Assembly (NCBI GenBank): GCA_030151165.1
Contig: JASLEM010000518.1
Location: 1-18,521 of the forward strand
Reading direction: 5' to 3'
Source of the DNA: Burkholderiaceae bacterium
GTDB taxonomy: Bacteria > Pseudomonadota > Gammaproteobacteria > Burkholderiales > Burkholderiaceae
Length of the DNA stretch: 18,521 nucleotides
A program made the translations under genes and the position numbers. Below, piece by piece: positions 1-8,705 of this stretch (positions are counted from its first letter, which is position 1; the number at the start of each line of letters is the position of its first letter). Below the pieces are notes generated by a model. It made no database searches. It was not told the DNA's origin and saw only the letters and a list, made by a program, of their open reading frames with translations.

Positions 1-1
1 C

Positions 2-2215
2 CTCGACGCCGCCTCGGCCCGCGCCGACGACGCGCTGCGCGCCTTCGAGTCGCTCGGCGATCCGCTGGGCATCGCCGATGCCCGCTGGCTGCGCGCGATG
101 CTCGCCATCGACCGCGGCGACTGGCCGGGCAAGGACGCCGAACTGGAGGCGATGGCCGCCGCGGCGCGCGACGTCGATCCCGACCGCGTCGACATCGCCG
201 ACGCCGCGCAGGCTTACTTCTCGGCCTTCCGCGACTCGGCGGCCGCGCACGCGCGCTGGGGCGAGCGCTTCGCGCCGGACGACGCCGCCCCGTCGGCGGC
301 GGCGGGCTGCTGGGCTGAAGATTTCCGCGCCGTCTGCGCGCACCACGCGAGTGACTTCGTGCCGGCGATCCGCCACTTCGTCCGCGCCTACGAACTCGCG
401 CTCGCGAGCGGCCAGCCGCGGCGCGCGGTGATCGCGGCCACCAACACGGGCGACTCGCTCAACCATCTCAACGACTATCCGGGCGCGCTCGAATGGATGC
501 AGCGCGGGCTCGAGCTGGCGCGCGCGGCGGGCGGCCCCGGCGCGATGGGCGTCGCGCTGCTGCAGACGGCGCACACGCTGCGCCTGCTCGATCGCCTCGA
601 CGCGAGCCGTGCGATGCTGCACGAGGCGCTGGCCTTGATGGCGCCGCTCGCGGCCTCGCGCAACCATGCCTACGCGATGTGGCAGCTGGTCGAGGTCGAG
701 CTCGCCGCCGGCGATCCCGTGAGCGCGCTGGCGGCCGCGCGCGCGCTCGCGACACGCGCGGGCGCGCTGCAGCAGTCCGACCTGCAGTCCCACGCGCGCT
801 GCGGCGAGGCGCGCGCGCTGCTGGCGCTCGGCGAGCCCGAGGCCGCGCTGGCGGCGGCCGAGGCGGCTATCCACCACGGCACGGGCGCGCCGAACCTGCA
901 GGTCGCGGGGCTGCGCGTGATGGCCGAGGTGCACGCGGCGCACGCGCTGGCGGCGCCGGCCGGTGTCGAGGCGCCGAGCATTGCGCTGCACTACCTGCTG
1001 AAGGCGCTCGCGCTGGCGGACGGCATCGCAGGCTTCACGACGCCGGGCGAGCTGCTCGACGCCATCGCCCGCGAACACGCACGCCTCGGCGACTACCCCC
1101 AGGCGTATGCGTTCAGCCAGCGCGCGAGCGTCTCGCGCGAGACGTCGCGCAGCCTCGAGGCGCGCAACCGCGCGGTCGCGATGCAGGTCACGCACGACAC
1201 CGAGCGTGCCCGGGCGGAGGCCGACCACCAGCGGCGGCTCGCGCAGGCGAACGCCGAGCGGCTCGAGACGCTCGAGCGCCTCGGCGTGATCGGCCGCGAG
1301 ATCACGCGCGAGCTCGACCCGCGCGCGATCCTCGCGGCGCTCGACGCGCACGCGCACGCGTTGCTGGACGTCGCGGCGCTGGTGGTGCACCGCGTCGCGG
1401 CCGACGGATCGACGCTGGAGGCCGTCCACGGCATCGAAGGCGACGTCGCGAGGGCCCTCGACGACGTCGAGCGCCTCGCCGCGCATTGCGCCCGCGAGCT
1501 GCGCGAGATCGTCGTCGACGTCGCCGCGCCCGGCGCGCCGCACAGCCTCATGTGCGTGCCGTTGTCGGTCGGCGAGCGCCTGCTGGGCGTGATGAGCGTG
1601 CGCTCGTCGCGGCCGCGCGCGTATGCCGAGCGCGAGCTCGCCGTCTTCCGCACGCTGTGTGCGTACGGCGCGATCGCGTTGGCGAACGCCGATGCGCAGG
1701 CGCAGCTGGTGCTGAAGAACGCGCAGCTGGAGCGGCTGTCGGTGTCGGATGCGCTGACCGGCCTGTCGAACCGCCTGCGCCTCGACCAGGTGCTGGCGCA
1801 GGAGTGCGCGCGCCACGGGCGCGCCGGCGCGAACGTGTCGGTGATCCTGCTCGACCTCGATCTCTTCAAGGAGGTCAACGACGTGCACGGCCACCTGGTC
1901 GGCGACCAGGTGCTGGTGGCGATCGCCGCGCTGCTGACGTCGGGCTCGCGCCAGACCGACCAGGTCGGGCGCTGGGGCGGCGAGGAGTTCCTCGTCGTGT
2001 GCCGCGACACCGACCTTGCCGGCGCCTGCGCGCTCGCCGAGAAGCTGCGCGCGCTCGTCGCCGCGCGGCCGTTCGCCGTCGTCGGCCATCGCACGGCGAG
2101 CTTCGGCGTCGCGCAGCTGCGCGGTGGCGAGGACGTCGCGTCGCTGGTGGCCCGGGCCGACCTCGCGCTGTACGGCGCGAAGCGCGCGGGCCGCAATCGC
2201 GTCGAGGCGGGCTGA
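2..2215 (+). CDS. Diguanylate cyclase with helical-repeat N-terminus, GAF and GGDEF domains (5' end missing)
   Basis: The reading frame is open from the first bases, so the start lies upstream; 737 residues are visible. Residues about 1-380 are Ala/Leu-rich paired helices resembling TPR repeats. Residues about 385-430 are a charged, Arg/Glu-rich likely coiled coil. Residues about 428-566 fit a GAF sensor domain. Residues about 577-737 are a GGDEF domain with DLDLFKEVND and an intact GGEEF active loop at 659-663 (bases 1976-1990). Five residues before it is RQTD, matching the RxxD inhibitory I-site, so the enzyme should make c-di-GMP from two GTP and be product-inhibited. No membrane segment is visible, so it is probably cytoplasmic. 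The signal sensed by the GAF or repeat part cannot be inferred. The architecture resembles other TPR-GGDEF proteins of proteobacteria. The GGDEF call is firm; the N-terminal fold is inferred from composition. Confidence 0.93.
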   Translation, partial: LDAASARADDALRAFESLGDPLGIADARWLRAMLAIDRGDWPGKDAELEAMAAAARDVDPDRVDIADAAQAYFSAFRDSAAAHARWGERFAPDDAAPSAAAGCWAEDFRAVCAHHASDFVPAIRHFVRAYELALASGQPRRAVIAATNTGDSLNHLNDYPGALEWMQRGLELARAAGGPGAMGVALLQTAHTLRLLDRLDASRAMLHEALALMAPLAASRNHAYAMWQLVEVELAAGDPVSALAAARALATRAGALQQSDLQSHARCGEARALLALGEPEAALAAAEAAIHHGTGAPNLQVAGLRVMAEVHAAHALAAPAGVEAPSIALHYLLKALALADGIAGFTTPGELLDAIAREHARLGDYPQAYAFSQRASVSRETSRSLEARNRAVAMQVTHDTERARAEADHQRRLAQANAERLETLERLGVIGREITRELDPRAILAALDAHAHALLDVAALVVHRVAADGSTLEAVHGIEGDVARALDDVERLAAHCARELREIVVDVAAPGAPHSLMCVPLSVGERLLGVMSVRSSRPRAYAERELAVFRTLCAYGAIALANADAQAQLVLKNAQLERLSVSDALTGLSNRLRLDQVLAQECARHGRAGANVSVILLDLDLFKEVNDVHGHLVGDQVLVAIAALLTSGSRQTDQVGRWGGEEFLVVCRDTDLAGACALAEKLRALVAARPFAVVGHRTASFGVAQLRGGEDVASLVARADLALYGAKRAGRNRVEAG

Positions 2216-2226
2216 GGCGGACTGGG

Positions 2227-2251
2227 GCCGGGGAAGATTTCTTCCGCCGGC
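2227..2251 (+). terminator. Hairpin after the diguanylate cyclase gene, possible terminator without T-tract
   Basis: Eleven bases after the stop codon lies a two-part stem: GCCGG pairs with CCGGC, and inside it GGAAG-ATTT-CTTCC forms a second stem, with one bulged G. The following bases are purine-rich, not a T run, so it is not a classical intrinsic terminator. It may stabilise the 3' end or assist Rho-dependent stopping. The 164-bp gap to the next gene otherwise shows no convincing promoter; a TATACC at 2319-2324 has no matching -35 box. Confidence 0.35.
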
Positions 2252-2283
2252 GAGAATGAAAGATCCGCGCGCCGCTGCGATGA

Positions 2284-3429
<1,146 letters not shown>

Positions 3430-3444
3430 GTCGCCCGGCGCGGT

Positions 3445-4215
3445 TCAGACGCCTTCCTTCGTCGGCATGATCACCACCTGCTGCAGGTTCACGTGCTTCG
3501 GCTGCGACGCGACGAAGGCGACGACCCGGGCCACGTCGTCGGGCTGGAGGAATTCGATCGTCTTCGACGCGTTGGCCAGCCAGTCCTTCGCACCCTGGAA
3601 CGTCACGTGATCCTGCAGCTCGGTCGCGACGATGCCGGGCTCGACCATCGAGACGCGGATGTTCTTCGGGCCGAGCTCGATGCGCAGGTGACGCGTGAGG
3701 TGGCTGACGTACGCCTTGGTCGCGGAGTACACGGCGAAATACGGGAAGAGGTATTGGCCGGCGATCGACGACGTGTTGATCAGGTCGACCACCTTGCCGG
3801 CCGCGGCGGCCTCCTCGAGTTGCGGGATGAAGGCCTGGATCACCTTCATCGCGCCCGTGATGTTGAGATCGATCTGCCGCTCCCACTCGCCCACCGGCTG
3901 CTGGCCGACAGCGCCGGGCAGCATCAGGCCCGCGTTGTTGAAGACGAGGTCGATGCAGCCGAACGCGCTGTGCACGTCGGCCGCCGCGGCCTCGAGCGAG
4001 GCGAGGTCGGTGACGTCGGCCGTGATCGCGATGGCGTCGCCGCCGGCATGGCGGATCTCGGCCGCGAGCGCGTCGAGCGCCGGCTTGCGGCGGGCGAGCA
4101 GCGCGACCTTGGCGCCGCGCGCGGCGAGCAGCGCCGCCGATGCGCGGCCGATGCCGCTGGAAGCGCCGGTGACGACGGCAACGCGGCCGGCGAGATCCTG
4201 GGTGAGGGCGGACAT
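3445..4215 (-). CDS. Short-chain dehydrogenase/reductase (SDR)
   Basis: 256 residues, a classical SDR. The cofactor loop TGASSGIG is at 16-23, NNAG at 93-96, the helix Asn in LNIT at 118, and the catalytic Ser150, Tyr163 and Lys167 in YSATK are all present. An Arg-Arg pair at 42-43 after the second strand suggests NADP(H) preference, though this is inference. The start was chosen at ATG 4215, not at an in-frame ATG 45 nt upstream, because AGGAGA (4221-4226 on the opposite strand) sits 5 nt before it. The substrate is unknown. The gene lies downstream of, and in the same direction as, a LysR regulator gene, separated by 147 bp holding likely operator elements, so LysR control is probable. Confidence 0.9.
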   Translation of the reverse strand: MSALTQDLAGRVAVVTGASSGIGRASAALLAARGAKVALLARRKPALDALAAEIRHAGGDAIAITADVTDLASLEAAAADVHSAFGCIDLVFNNAGLMLPGAVGQQPVGEWERQIDLNITGAMKVIQAFIPQLEEAAAAGKVVDLINTSSIAGQYLFPYFAVYSATKAYVSHLTRHLRIELGPKNIRVSMVEPGIVATELQDHVTFQGAKDWLANASKTIEFLQPDDVARVVAFVASQPKHVNLQQVVIMPTKEGV

Positions 4216-4259
4216 GAATTTCTCCTGGAAGTTGGACGAGTCGGACATCGACGGGGTCA

Positions 4260-4326
4260 ACTCTAGGAGCCGGGCAGGGCGCCCGGTAGTTGGGAAACGG
4301 CAAATTCAGTAGCAACTTCAGGTTGC
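4260..4326 (-). promoter_or_regulatory. Candidate LysR-controlled promoter of the SDR gene
   Basis: The spacer between lysR and the SDR gene holds a perfect dyad, GCAAC-TTCAG-GTTGC (4312-4326). It also holds a 10-bp direct repeat with one mismatch, GCAAATTCAG (4300-4309) and GCAACTTCAG (4312-4321), spaced 12 bp. On the minus strand a TAGAGT at 4265-4260 could be a -10 box, with a poor -35, as is usual for activated promoters. That would put transcription start near 4253 and the dyad centre near -66, the typical position of a LysR recognition site. The sites are seen in the sequence; their function is inferred. Confidence 0.45.
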
Positions 4327-4362
4327 CAATCGCCGGGCTTGGCGCGCCTCGGTGCGAGGTCT

Positions 4363-5316
4363 TCAGGCGCGCGACGCCGCCCGCGCGAGCGACCGCAGTT
4401 CGGCCACCGGCACGAAGAAGTCCTCGCCGCCTTTCAGCCGCTCGGCGGCGAAGTCGATGAAGCGGCGGACGCGGCCCGGCATGTCGGCGCGTTGCGCGTA
4501 GTACAGGTACAGGCCCATGCGGTCGCTGACGTGGCTGGTGAGCAGCGGCACGAGCAGGCCGGCGCGCAGCGGTGCGGCCGCGTTGATGCTGTCGATCTGG
4601 CCGATGCCGACGCCGGCCAGCACGGCCTGCATCTCGGCTTCGGTGTCGCTGCTGCACAGCGCGGCCGGCACCGTGCGGAACACCGTCTCGCCCTTGACGT
4701 CGAACTCCCACGGGTACGGGCGGCCGGTGCCGGGCTGGCGATAGCCGGTGCAGCGATGGCGGGCGAGGTCGGCCGGCTTCGCGGGCGCGCCGTGCCGCGC
4801 GAGGTAGGCGGGCGACGCGCAGACGATCTGCTGGATCGCGAACAGGGGGCGCGCCACCACCTGCGCGGTCGGCTGGCTGCCGGCACGAAAGCCGATGTCG
4901 ATGCGGTCGCCCACGGCGTCGGTGAAGCCGTCCTCCAGGAGCAGGTCGAATTCGATCGCGGGATGGCGCGCGCCGAACTCGGCCAGCAGTGGCATCAGCA
5001 CCTTGCGGCCGACCGCGCCGCTGGCGCTGATGCGGATCACGCCCTCGTCCTCGCGCACGGCGCTGCGCGCCCGGTTCAGCGCGGCGACGAGGCCGTCGCG
5101 GTGTTCGCGCACCGCGTCGAACAGCCGCTGGCCTTCCTCGGTCAGCGAACTCTTGCGCGTGGTGCGGTGGAACAGGCGCACGCCGAGGTGCTGCTCGAGC
5201 TGGCGCACGTTCTTGCTGACGGCCTGCGGCGTCGTGCCCTGGTCGAGCGCGGCCTTGTTGAAGCTGCCGAGCTCGGCGGCGCGCACGAAGGTGGAAACGG
5301 CTCGCAGCTCGTCCAT
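4363..5316 (-). CDS. LysR-family transcriptional regulator
   Basis: 317 residues, usual LTTR length. Residues 1-60 form the winged helix-turn-helix with the typical pattern: FVRAAELGSFNKAA, the recognition helix region around TTPQAVSKNVRQLE, then LGVRLFHRTTRKSSLTEEG. Residues about 90-300 are the periplasmic-binding-protein-like effector domain, including IRISASGAVG and a DIGFRAG motif. The overall pattern matches the CrgA/AaeR-like branch of LTTRs. The start is ATG at 5316; no clear Shine-Dalgarno precedes it. It is divergent from the MpaB-like oxygenase gene (108 bp apart) and lies upstream of the SDR gene on the same strand, so both neighbours are plausible targets. The effector is unknown. 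Confidence 0.94.
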   Translation of the reverse strand: MDELRAVSTFVRAAELGSFNKAALDQGTTPQAVSKNVRQLEQHLGVRLFHRTTRKSSLTEEGQRLFDAVREHRDGLVAALNRARSAVREDEGVIRISASGAVGRKVLMPLLAEFGARHPAIEFDLLLEDGFTDAVGDRIDIGFRAGSQPTAQVVARPLFAIQQIVCASPAYLARHGAPAKPADLARHRCTGYRQPGTGRPYPWEFDVKGETVFRTVPAALCSSDTEAEMQAVLAGVGIGQIDSINAAAPLRAGLLVPLLTSHVSDRMGLYLYYAQRADMPGRVRRFIDFAAERLKGGEDFFVPVAELRSLARAASRA

Positions 5317-5364
5317 GGTGGCAATCGGGTTTCGCGTGGGGCCCGGACGCCATCGTTCCAGGGG

Positions 5365-5385
5365 TTGCGGACGACTCTACCGCAA
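5365..5385. promoter_or_regulatory. Candidate operator between lysR-type gene and the MpaB-like gene
   Basis: A perfect inverted repeat TTGCGG-N9-CCGCAA (21 bp overall) lies in the 108-bp divergent intergenic region, centred 59 bp from the regulator's ATG and 50 bp from the oxygenase's ATG. Length and location suit an LTTR binding site controlling both genes. It shares the core TTGC/GCAA half-site with the dyad upstream of the SDR gene. No strong -35/-10 pair could be assigned to either side. Confidence 0.4.
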
Positions 5386-5424
5386 GGCATCGTGTCGCCA
5401 TCCGTTCCCCGTGGAGTCCGTCCC

Positions 5425-6366
5425 ATGAGCGTTCCTCGCGACACGCCCGGCTGTCCGTTCGCCCCGGCCAGCGCGCCGACGCACGTGCGGCGCTTCGGCC
5501 GCGCGCACGCGGCGTCCGTGCGGCGCGAGATCGAGTCGCTCGACGCGCGGCGCGACTGCCAGCGCATCGTCCACCTGCTGAGCGTCTACGAGTTCCCGTT
5601 CGACCTCCTGCGTTCCACCGAGATGGCGCTGTTCCACACCTACGGCAGTCGCTCGGTCTCGCGACTGCTCGATCGCACGGGCGAGTTCGAGCGGCGCGGG
5701 CAGAAGCGCTACGACGACACGCGGCTGCTGATCGCGCAGTTCATCGAAGGCGGCTGGGACGACGGCCCGGGCCGGCGCTCGATCGAGCAGATGAACCACA
5801 TCCACGCGCACTTCCGCATCCCCAACGACGACTTCCTGTTCGTGCTGTGGACGTTCCTCGACTTCCCGCTGCGCTGGACGGACGACTTTGGCTGGCGCCG
5901 CTTCACGCCGCACGAGCGCGAGGCGTGGTTCCACTTCTGGCACGGGATCGGACAGCGCATGGCGCTGCGCGACCTGCCGCCGACGCCGGCGGCGTTCGAC
6001 GACTTCGCCCGCGCGTACGAAGCGCGCGAGCTGGTGCACGACGCCGCCAACGAGCGCGTGGCGCGCGCGACGGTCGCGGTGATGGCGGCGTGGTTGCCGC
6101 GTCCGCTGCGATGGCTGGTTCGGCCGGTGGTGTCGTGCCTCGTGCCGCGACGCCTGCTGCCCGCGATCGGCTTCGCCGCGCCGCCGCGCGCGCTCGTGGC
6201 CGTCGTGCGCGGCGCGCTGAAGCTGCGCGCGCAGGTCAAGCGGTTCGTCTCGTTCGAGCGCCACCCGCAGCTGCTCGCGACGAGCCGCAACCGCAGCTAT
6301 CCGGGCAACCGCTATCGCATCGAATCGCTCGGGCCCGAGCATTCGCGGCGCGAGCCGCCGGCCTGA
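5425..6366 (+). CDS. MpaB-family (DUF2236) oxygenase-like protein
   Basis: 313 residues. The frame runs open far upstream, but the ATG at 5425 is preceded by GTGGAG (5411-5416) at 8 nt spacing, and the upstream part overlaps the LysR gene. Conserved-looking stretches match the DUF2236/MpaB family as I know it: STEMALFHTYG (65-74), QKRYDDT (93-99), MNHIHAHF (123-130), NDDFLFVLWTF (134-144) and FHFWHGIG (169-176). The repeated histidines (71, 125, 127, 129, 170, 173) could include the haem ligands used by the related Lcp rubber oxygenases. The segment about 213-265 is hydrophobic and may contact the membrane. Family members include the fungal ER-bound oxygenase MpaB; bacterial substrates are mostly unknown. 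It is divergent from the LysR gene and converges on the deacetylase gene with 9 bp between stops. Confidence 0.82.
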   Translation: MSVPRDTPGCPFAPASAPTHVRRFGRAHAASVRREIESLDARRDCQRIVHLLSVYEFPFDLLRSTEMALFHTYGSRSVSRLLDRTGEFERRGQKRYDDTRLLIAQFIEGGWDDGPGRRSIEQMNHIHAHFRIPNDDFLFVLWTFLDFPLRWTDDFGWRRFTPHEREAWFHFWHGIGQRMALRDLPPTPAAFDDFARAYEARELVHDAANERVARATVAVMAAWLPRPLRWLVRPVVSCLVPRRLLPAIGFAAPPRALVAVVRGALKLRAQVKRFVSFERHPQLLATSRNRSYPGNRYRIESLGPEHSRREPPA

Positions 6367-6375
6367 ACGTCGGCG

Positions 6376-7275
6376 TCAGCGCAGGTCGGCGGCGAACTCG
6401 GGCGATGCGGGCGTCGCGAAGCGGTAGCCCTCGTCCTGCAGCTTGCCGATCAGTGCGTCGAGCGCCTCGACCGTGTTGCGCTGCGTCTCGTGCATCAGCA
6501 GCACGCCGCCGCGGTGCGCGCGCACGCTCGCGACGACGTGGCCGAGGAAGTCGTGGCGATAGGCCGGCAGCACGCCGCAGGACAGCGCCTCGCGCGGGGT
6601 CAGGCCGTCGGGGCCGTCGAATGCCCAGTCGCACGAGTCGACGTGCCAGCCGACGATGCGGTAGCCGAGCGCGTGGACGCGGTCGTTGGCGTCGCAGCTG
6701 GCGTTGCCATACGGGTAGCGGTATAGCGGCGTCGCGCCGAGATCCGGTCGCACGACGACGTCGGCGCGGTCGATCTCCTTGACCTGCGTGTCGACCGGGA
6801 TGTCGTGGAAGTTCGGATGCGACCACGTGTGGTTGCCGATCACCGCGCCCGGCAGCGCGCGCATCTGCGCGACGAGCTCGGGGTGCGCGTGCGCCTTCTC
6901 GGCGATCAGGAAGAAGGTGGCGGGCACCTTGCGCTTCGCGAGCACCGCGAGGATCTGCTCGGTGTGGCCGGGCTCGGGGCCGTCGTCGAACGTGAGCGCC
7001 ACCACGCCTTCGGGCGGCAGCGTCTCGATGTCGCTCTCGAAGCGGCAGGTGCGGTGCAGCTCGGCCTCGGGCGTCTCGATGTGCTCCTGCAGATGCTGCA
7101 GGTGGGCCTGGCGCAGCGCCTCGGTGTGCGTGCGGTGGGCGTGCGCGTCGGCCGGTGTCGACGCCGCGGGCGCGGAGGCCGGCGCGGCGGCTTGCGCCTG
7201 GCCGCGTGCCGACGGGGCGAGGGCCGCGGCCAGCGCGAGGAGCAGGGCCAGGGGCCAGGGCGATGTCTGTGTCAA
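6376..7275 (-). CDS. Exported polysaccharide deacetylase (NodB homology domain)
   Basis: 299 residues. The start is a TTG at 7275, chosen because AAAGGA (opposite strand 7284-7289) lies 8 nt before it and the protein then begins with a signal peptide (residues 1-26, hydrophobic LALLLALAAALA, likely cut after an Ala-rich SARGQA). An Ala/Pro linker and a His/Gln-rich helical stretch (44-75) precede the NodB domain. The NodB motifs are complete: TFDDG (95-99; Asp97 base, Asp98 metal), HTWSH (149-153; metal histidines), RYPYG (186-190), DSCDW (213-217) and LLMHE (259-263; His262). It should hydrolyse N-acetyl groups of a cell-wall or extracellular glycan in the periplasm; the glycan cannot be told. 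Four cysteines in the mature part (77, 194, 215, 233) could form disulfides. It lies 62 bp downstream of the DTW gene on the same strand. Confidence 0.9.
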   Translation of the reverse strand: MTQTSPWPLALLLALAAALAPSARGQAQAAAPASAPAASTPADAHAHRTHTEALRQAHLQHLQEHIETPEAELHRTCRFESDIETLPPEGVVALTFDDGPEPGHTEQILAVLAKRKVPATFFLIAEKAHAHPELVAQMRALPGAVIGNHTWSHPNFHDIPVDTQVKEIDRADVVVRPDLGATPLYRYPYGNASCDANDRVHALGYRIVGWHVDSCDWAFDGPDGLTPREALSCGVLPAYRHDFLGHVVASVRAHRGGVLLMHETQRNTVEALDALIGKLQDEGYRFATPASPEFAADLR

Positions 7276-7337
7276 CGGAGCGGTCCTTTCGCGACGTAGT
7301 GTAGGCACGGCATCGCATCGAAGCTGAGCGGGCGCCG

Positions 7338-8084
7338 TCAACGCACGGGCGATGCGGCACCCAGTTCGTGCAGGCGTCGGTGGGCGTCGTCGTCGATGTC
7401 CGGCGGCACGCTCTGCTTCGCGGCGATGTAGCGCGTGCCGAAGACGTCGAGCCAGGCCTCGAGCGTCTGCGCCGCGTGCTCGTCGCCGGCGAGCGCGAGG
7501 CACAGCGCCGCGACCTCGGAGGTGCAGAAGTGGTGGTCGTGCGACGAGCGGCGCAGGCGATAGCGCGAGAGCTGCTCCGGCTGCAGGCTCAGCACCGGCA
7601 GGCGATCGAGACAGGGGCTCTTGCGAAACATCTTGCGCGCCTCGGCCCACGTGCCATCGAGCAGCACGAAGAGCGGTCGACGATCGTTCGCGTCGACCGC
7701 GGGCGGCGGCAGCGACGTGACCACGCGCTCGGGCGCGGCGAACTCGCCGGGGAACACCACGACCGGCTGCCACGCCGGATCGGCCAGCAGCGCGAGCAGG
7801 GCCGGGTCGACCTCGGTGCGCGACCAGCGGAAGGCCATCGTGTCGGGCACGACGTCGGCCACCAGCCAGCCGGTGTTGCTGGGCTTGAGCGGCTCGAACT
7901 CCGCCATCACGAGGCAGACGCCGGCGCGTGTCGGCACCACCGGCCGCCGTGCGCAGAGGCAGTGGCTGGGGATCAGGCGGCAGCCCGCGCAGCGTTCCTT
8001 GCGCGGGCCACCGCGATCGAGGCGGGGCAGGGTGGCGCTGCCGGCGAGGAGGGCGGTGCGCAGGCGCGCGACGGCATGGGGCAT
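7338..8084 (-). CDS. DTW-domain protein, probable tRNA-uridine aminocarboxypropyltransferase
   Basis: 248 residues from the ATG at 8084; a longer in-frame extension upstream has no family-like sequence and runs into the divergent promoter region. The N-terminus has a zinc-ribbon-like CAGC-x6-CLC (Cys32, 35, 42, 44). EPLKPSNTG (65-73), the signature LLDGTWAEARKM (141-152) and the CTSEVAAL stretch (187-194) are typical of the DTW family, which includes E. coli TapT (YfiP). TapT transfers the 3-amino-3-carboxypropyl group of S-adenosylmethionine to uridine 47 of tRNA (acp3U). The start has no good Shine-Dalgarno, so it is the least certain part. The gene is divergent from the response-regulator gene, 155 bp away. 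Confidence 0.9.
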   Translation of the reverse strand: MPHAVARLRTALLAGSATLPRLDRGGPRKERCAGCRLIPSHCLCARRPVVPTRAGVCLVMAEFEPLKPSNTGWLVADVVPDTMAFRWSRTEVDPALLALLADPAWQPVVVFPGEFAAPERVVTSLPPPAVDANDRRPLFVLLDGTWAEARKMFRKSPCLDRLPVLSLQPEQLSRYRLRRSSHDHHFCTSEVAALCLALAGDEHAAQTLEAWLDVFGTRYIAAKQSVPPDIDDDAHRRLHELGAASPVR

Positions 8085-8239
8085 GGCACGCAGTCTAGGG
8101 GGCGGCGGCGTTCGCGCGACGGTCGGGCATCCGGATTGCCGTACTCTCTCGCATCGTCGCGATCCGTGGCGACGCGACGACCGCGCGTCCTGGCGATCCC
8201 TGCGCGCAAGCCCGAACAACTCGAACACGAACGACCATC

Positions 8240-8686
8240 ATGTTGACCCATCACAAGAACAACGACATCGCCGGCCCGAGCGACTCGGACCTCGAGACCC
8301 CCGCCTTCGACCGCGACGCCGCCCCGGCGAAGCCGCCGCGCACCATCCTCGTCGTCGACGACAACGCCGACGCCGCCGATACCCTGGCCGGTATCCTCGA
8401 AGCCTGGGGCTACCAGGCGGTCGTCGCGCACGACGGCCCCGCGGCCCTCGCCGCGCTGCAGGACTTCGTCCCCGACATCGCCTTGCTGGACATCGGCATG
8501 CCCGCGATGGACGGCTACGAGCTCGCCGCCCACCTGCGCTTCCAGCCCGGGTGCGAGGAGATGCCCATCGTCGCGATCACCGGCTTCGGCGGCCCCGAGG
8601 CCGTGCGCCGCTCGCGCGCGAAAGGCTTCGCCGCGCACCTCGTCAAGCCGGTCGATCCGGCGAGCCTGGCGCATCTGCTGAAGTAG
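8240..8686 (+). CDS. Stand-alone response-regulator receiver protein
   Basis: 148 residues. A 33-residue polar, probably disordered N-terminus is followed by a full receiver domain: acidic pair Asp40-Asp41 (VVDDN), phospho-acceptor Asp84 in LLDIGMP, Thr114 and Lys136 in LVKPVD. There is no output domain, so it probably acts by protein contact in a phosphorelay or by docking on a histidine kinase, as in CheY/DivK-like proteins. No kinase gene is nearby. The ATG at 8240 lacks a clear Shine-Dalgarno. Its sequence most resembles receiver domains found at the C-terminus of hybrid sensor kinases, so it may have come from one; that is inference. Confidence 0.93.
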   Translation: MLTHHKNNDIAGPSDSDLETPAFDRDAAPAKPPRTILVVDDNADAADTLAGILEAWGYQAVVAHDGPAALAALQDFVPDIALLDIGMPAMDGYELAAHLRFQPGCEEMPIVAITGFGGPEAVRRSRAKGFAAHLVKPVDPASLAHLLK

Positions 8687-8705
8687 CCGGGGCGCGGCTG
8701 GCGCG

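Noticed and set aside
4270..4286. CCGGGC-AGGGC-GCCCGG inverted repeat as a terminator of the LysR gene
   Set aside because: No T run follows on either strand and it lies about 75 bp past the stop, within the likely promoter or leader of the SDR gene.
4339..5424. The upstream extension of the MpaB-like frame
   Set aside because: It is antisense to the LysR gene, has low-complexity composition, and the ATG at 5425 has its own ribosome binding site.
6367..6375. A terminator between the convergent MpaB-like and deacetylase genes
   Set aside because: Only 9 bp separate the stop codons and no hairpin with T run is found around them.
8155..8174. CGTCGC-N8-GCGACG inverted repeat between the DTW and response-regulator genes
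   Set aside because: Only 6 bp of pure G/C-rich arms in DNA where such motifs are frequent by chance, and no supporting promoter elements.
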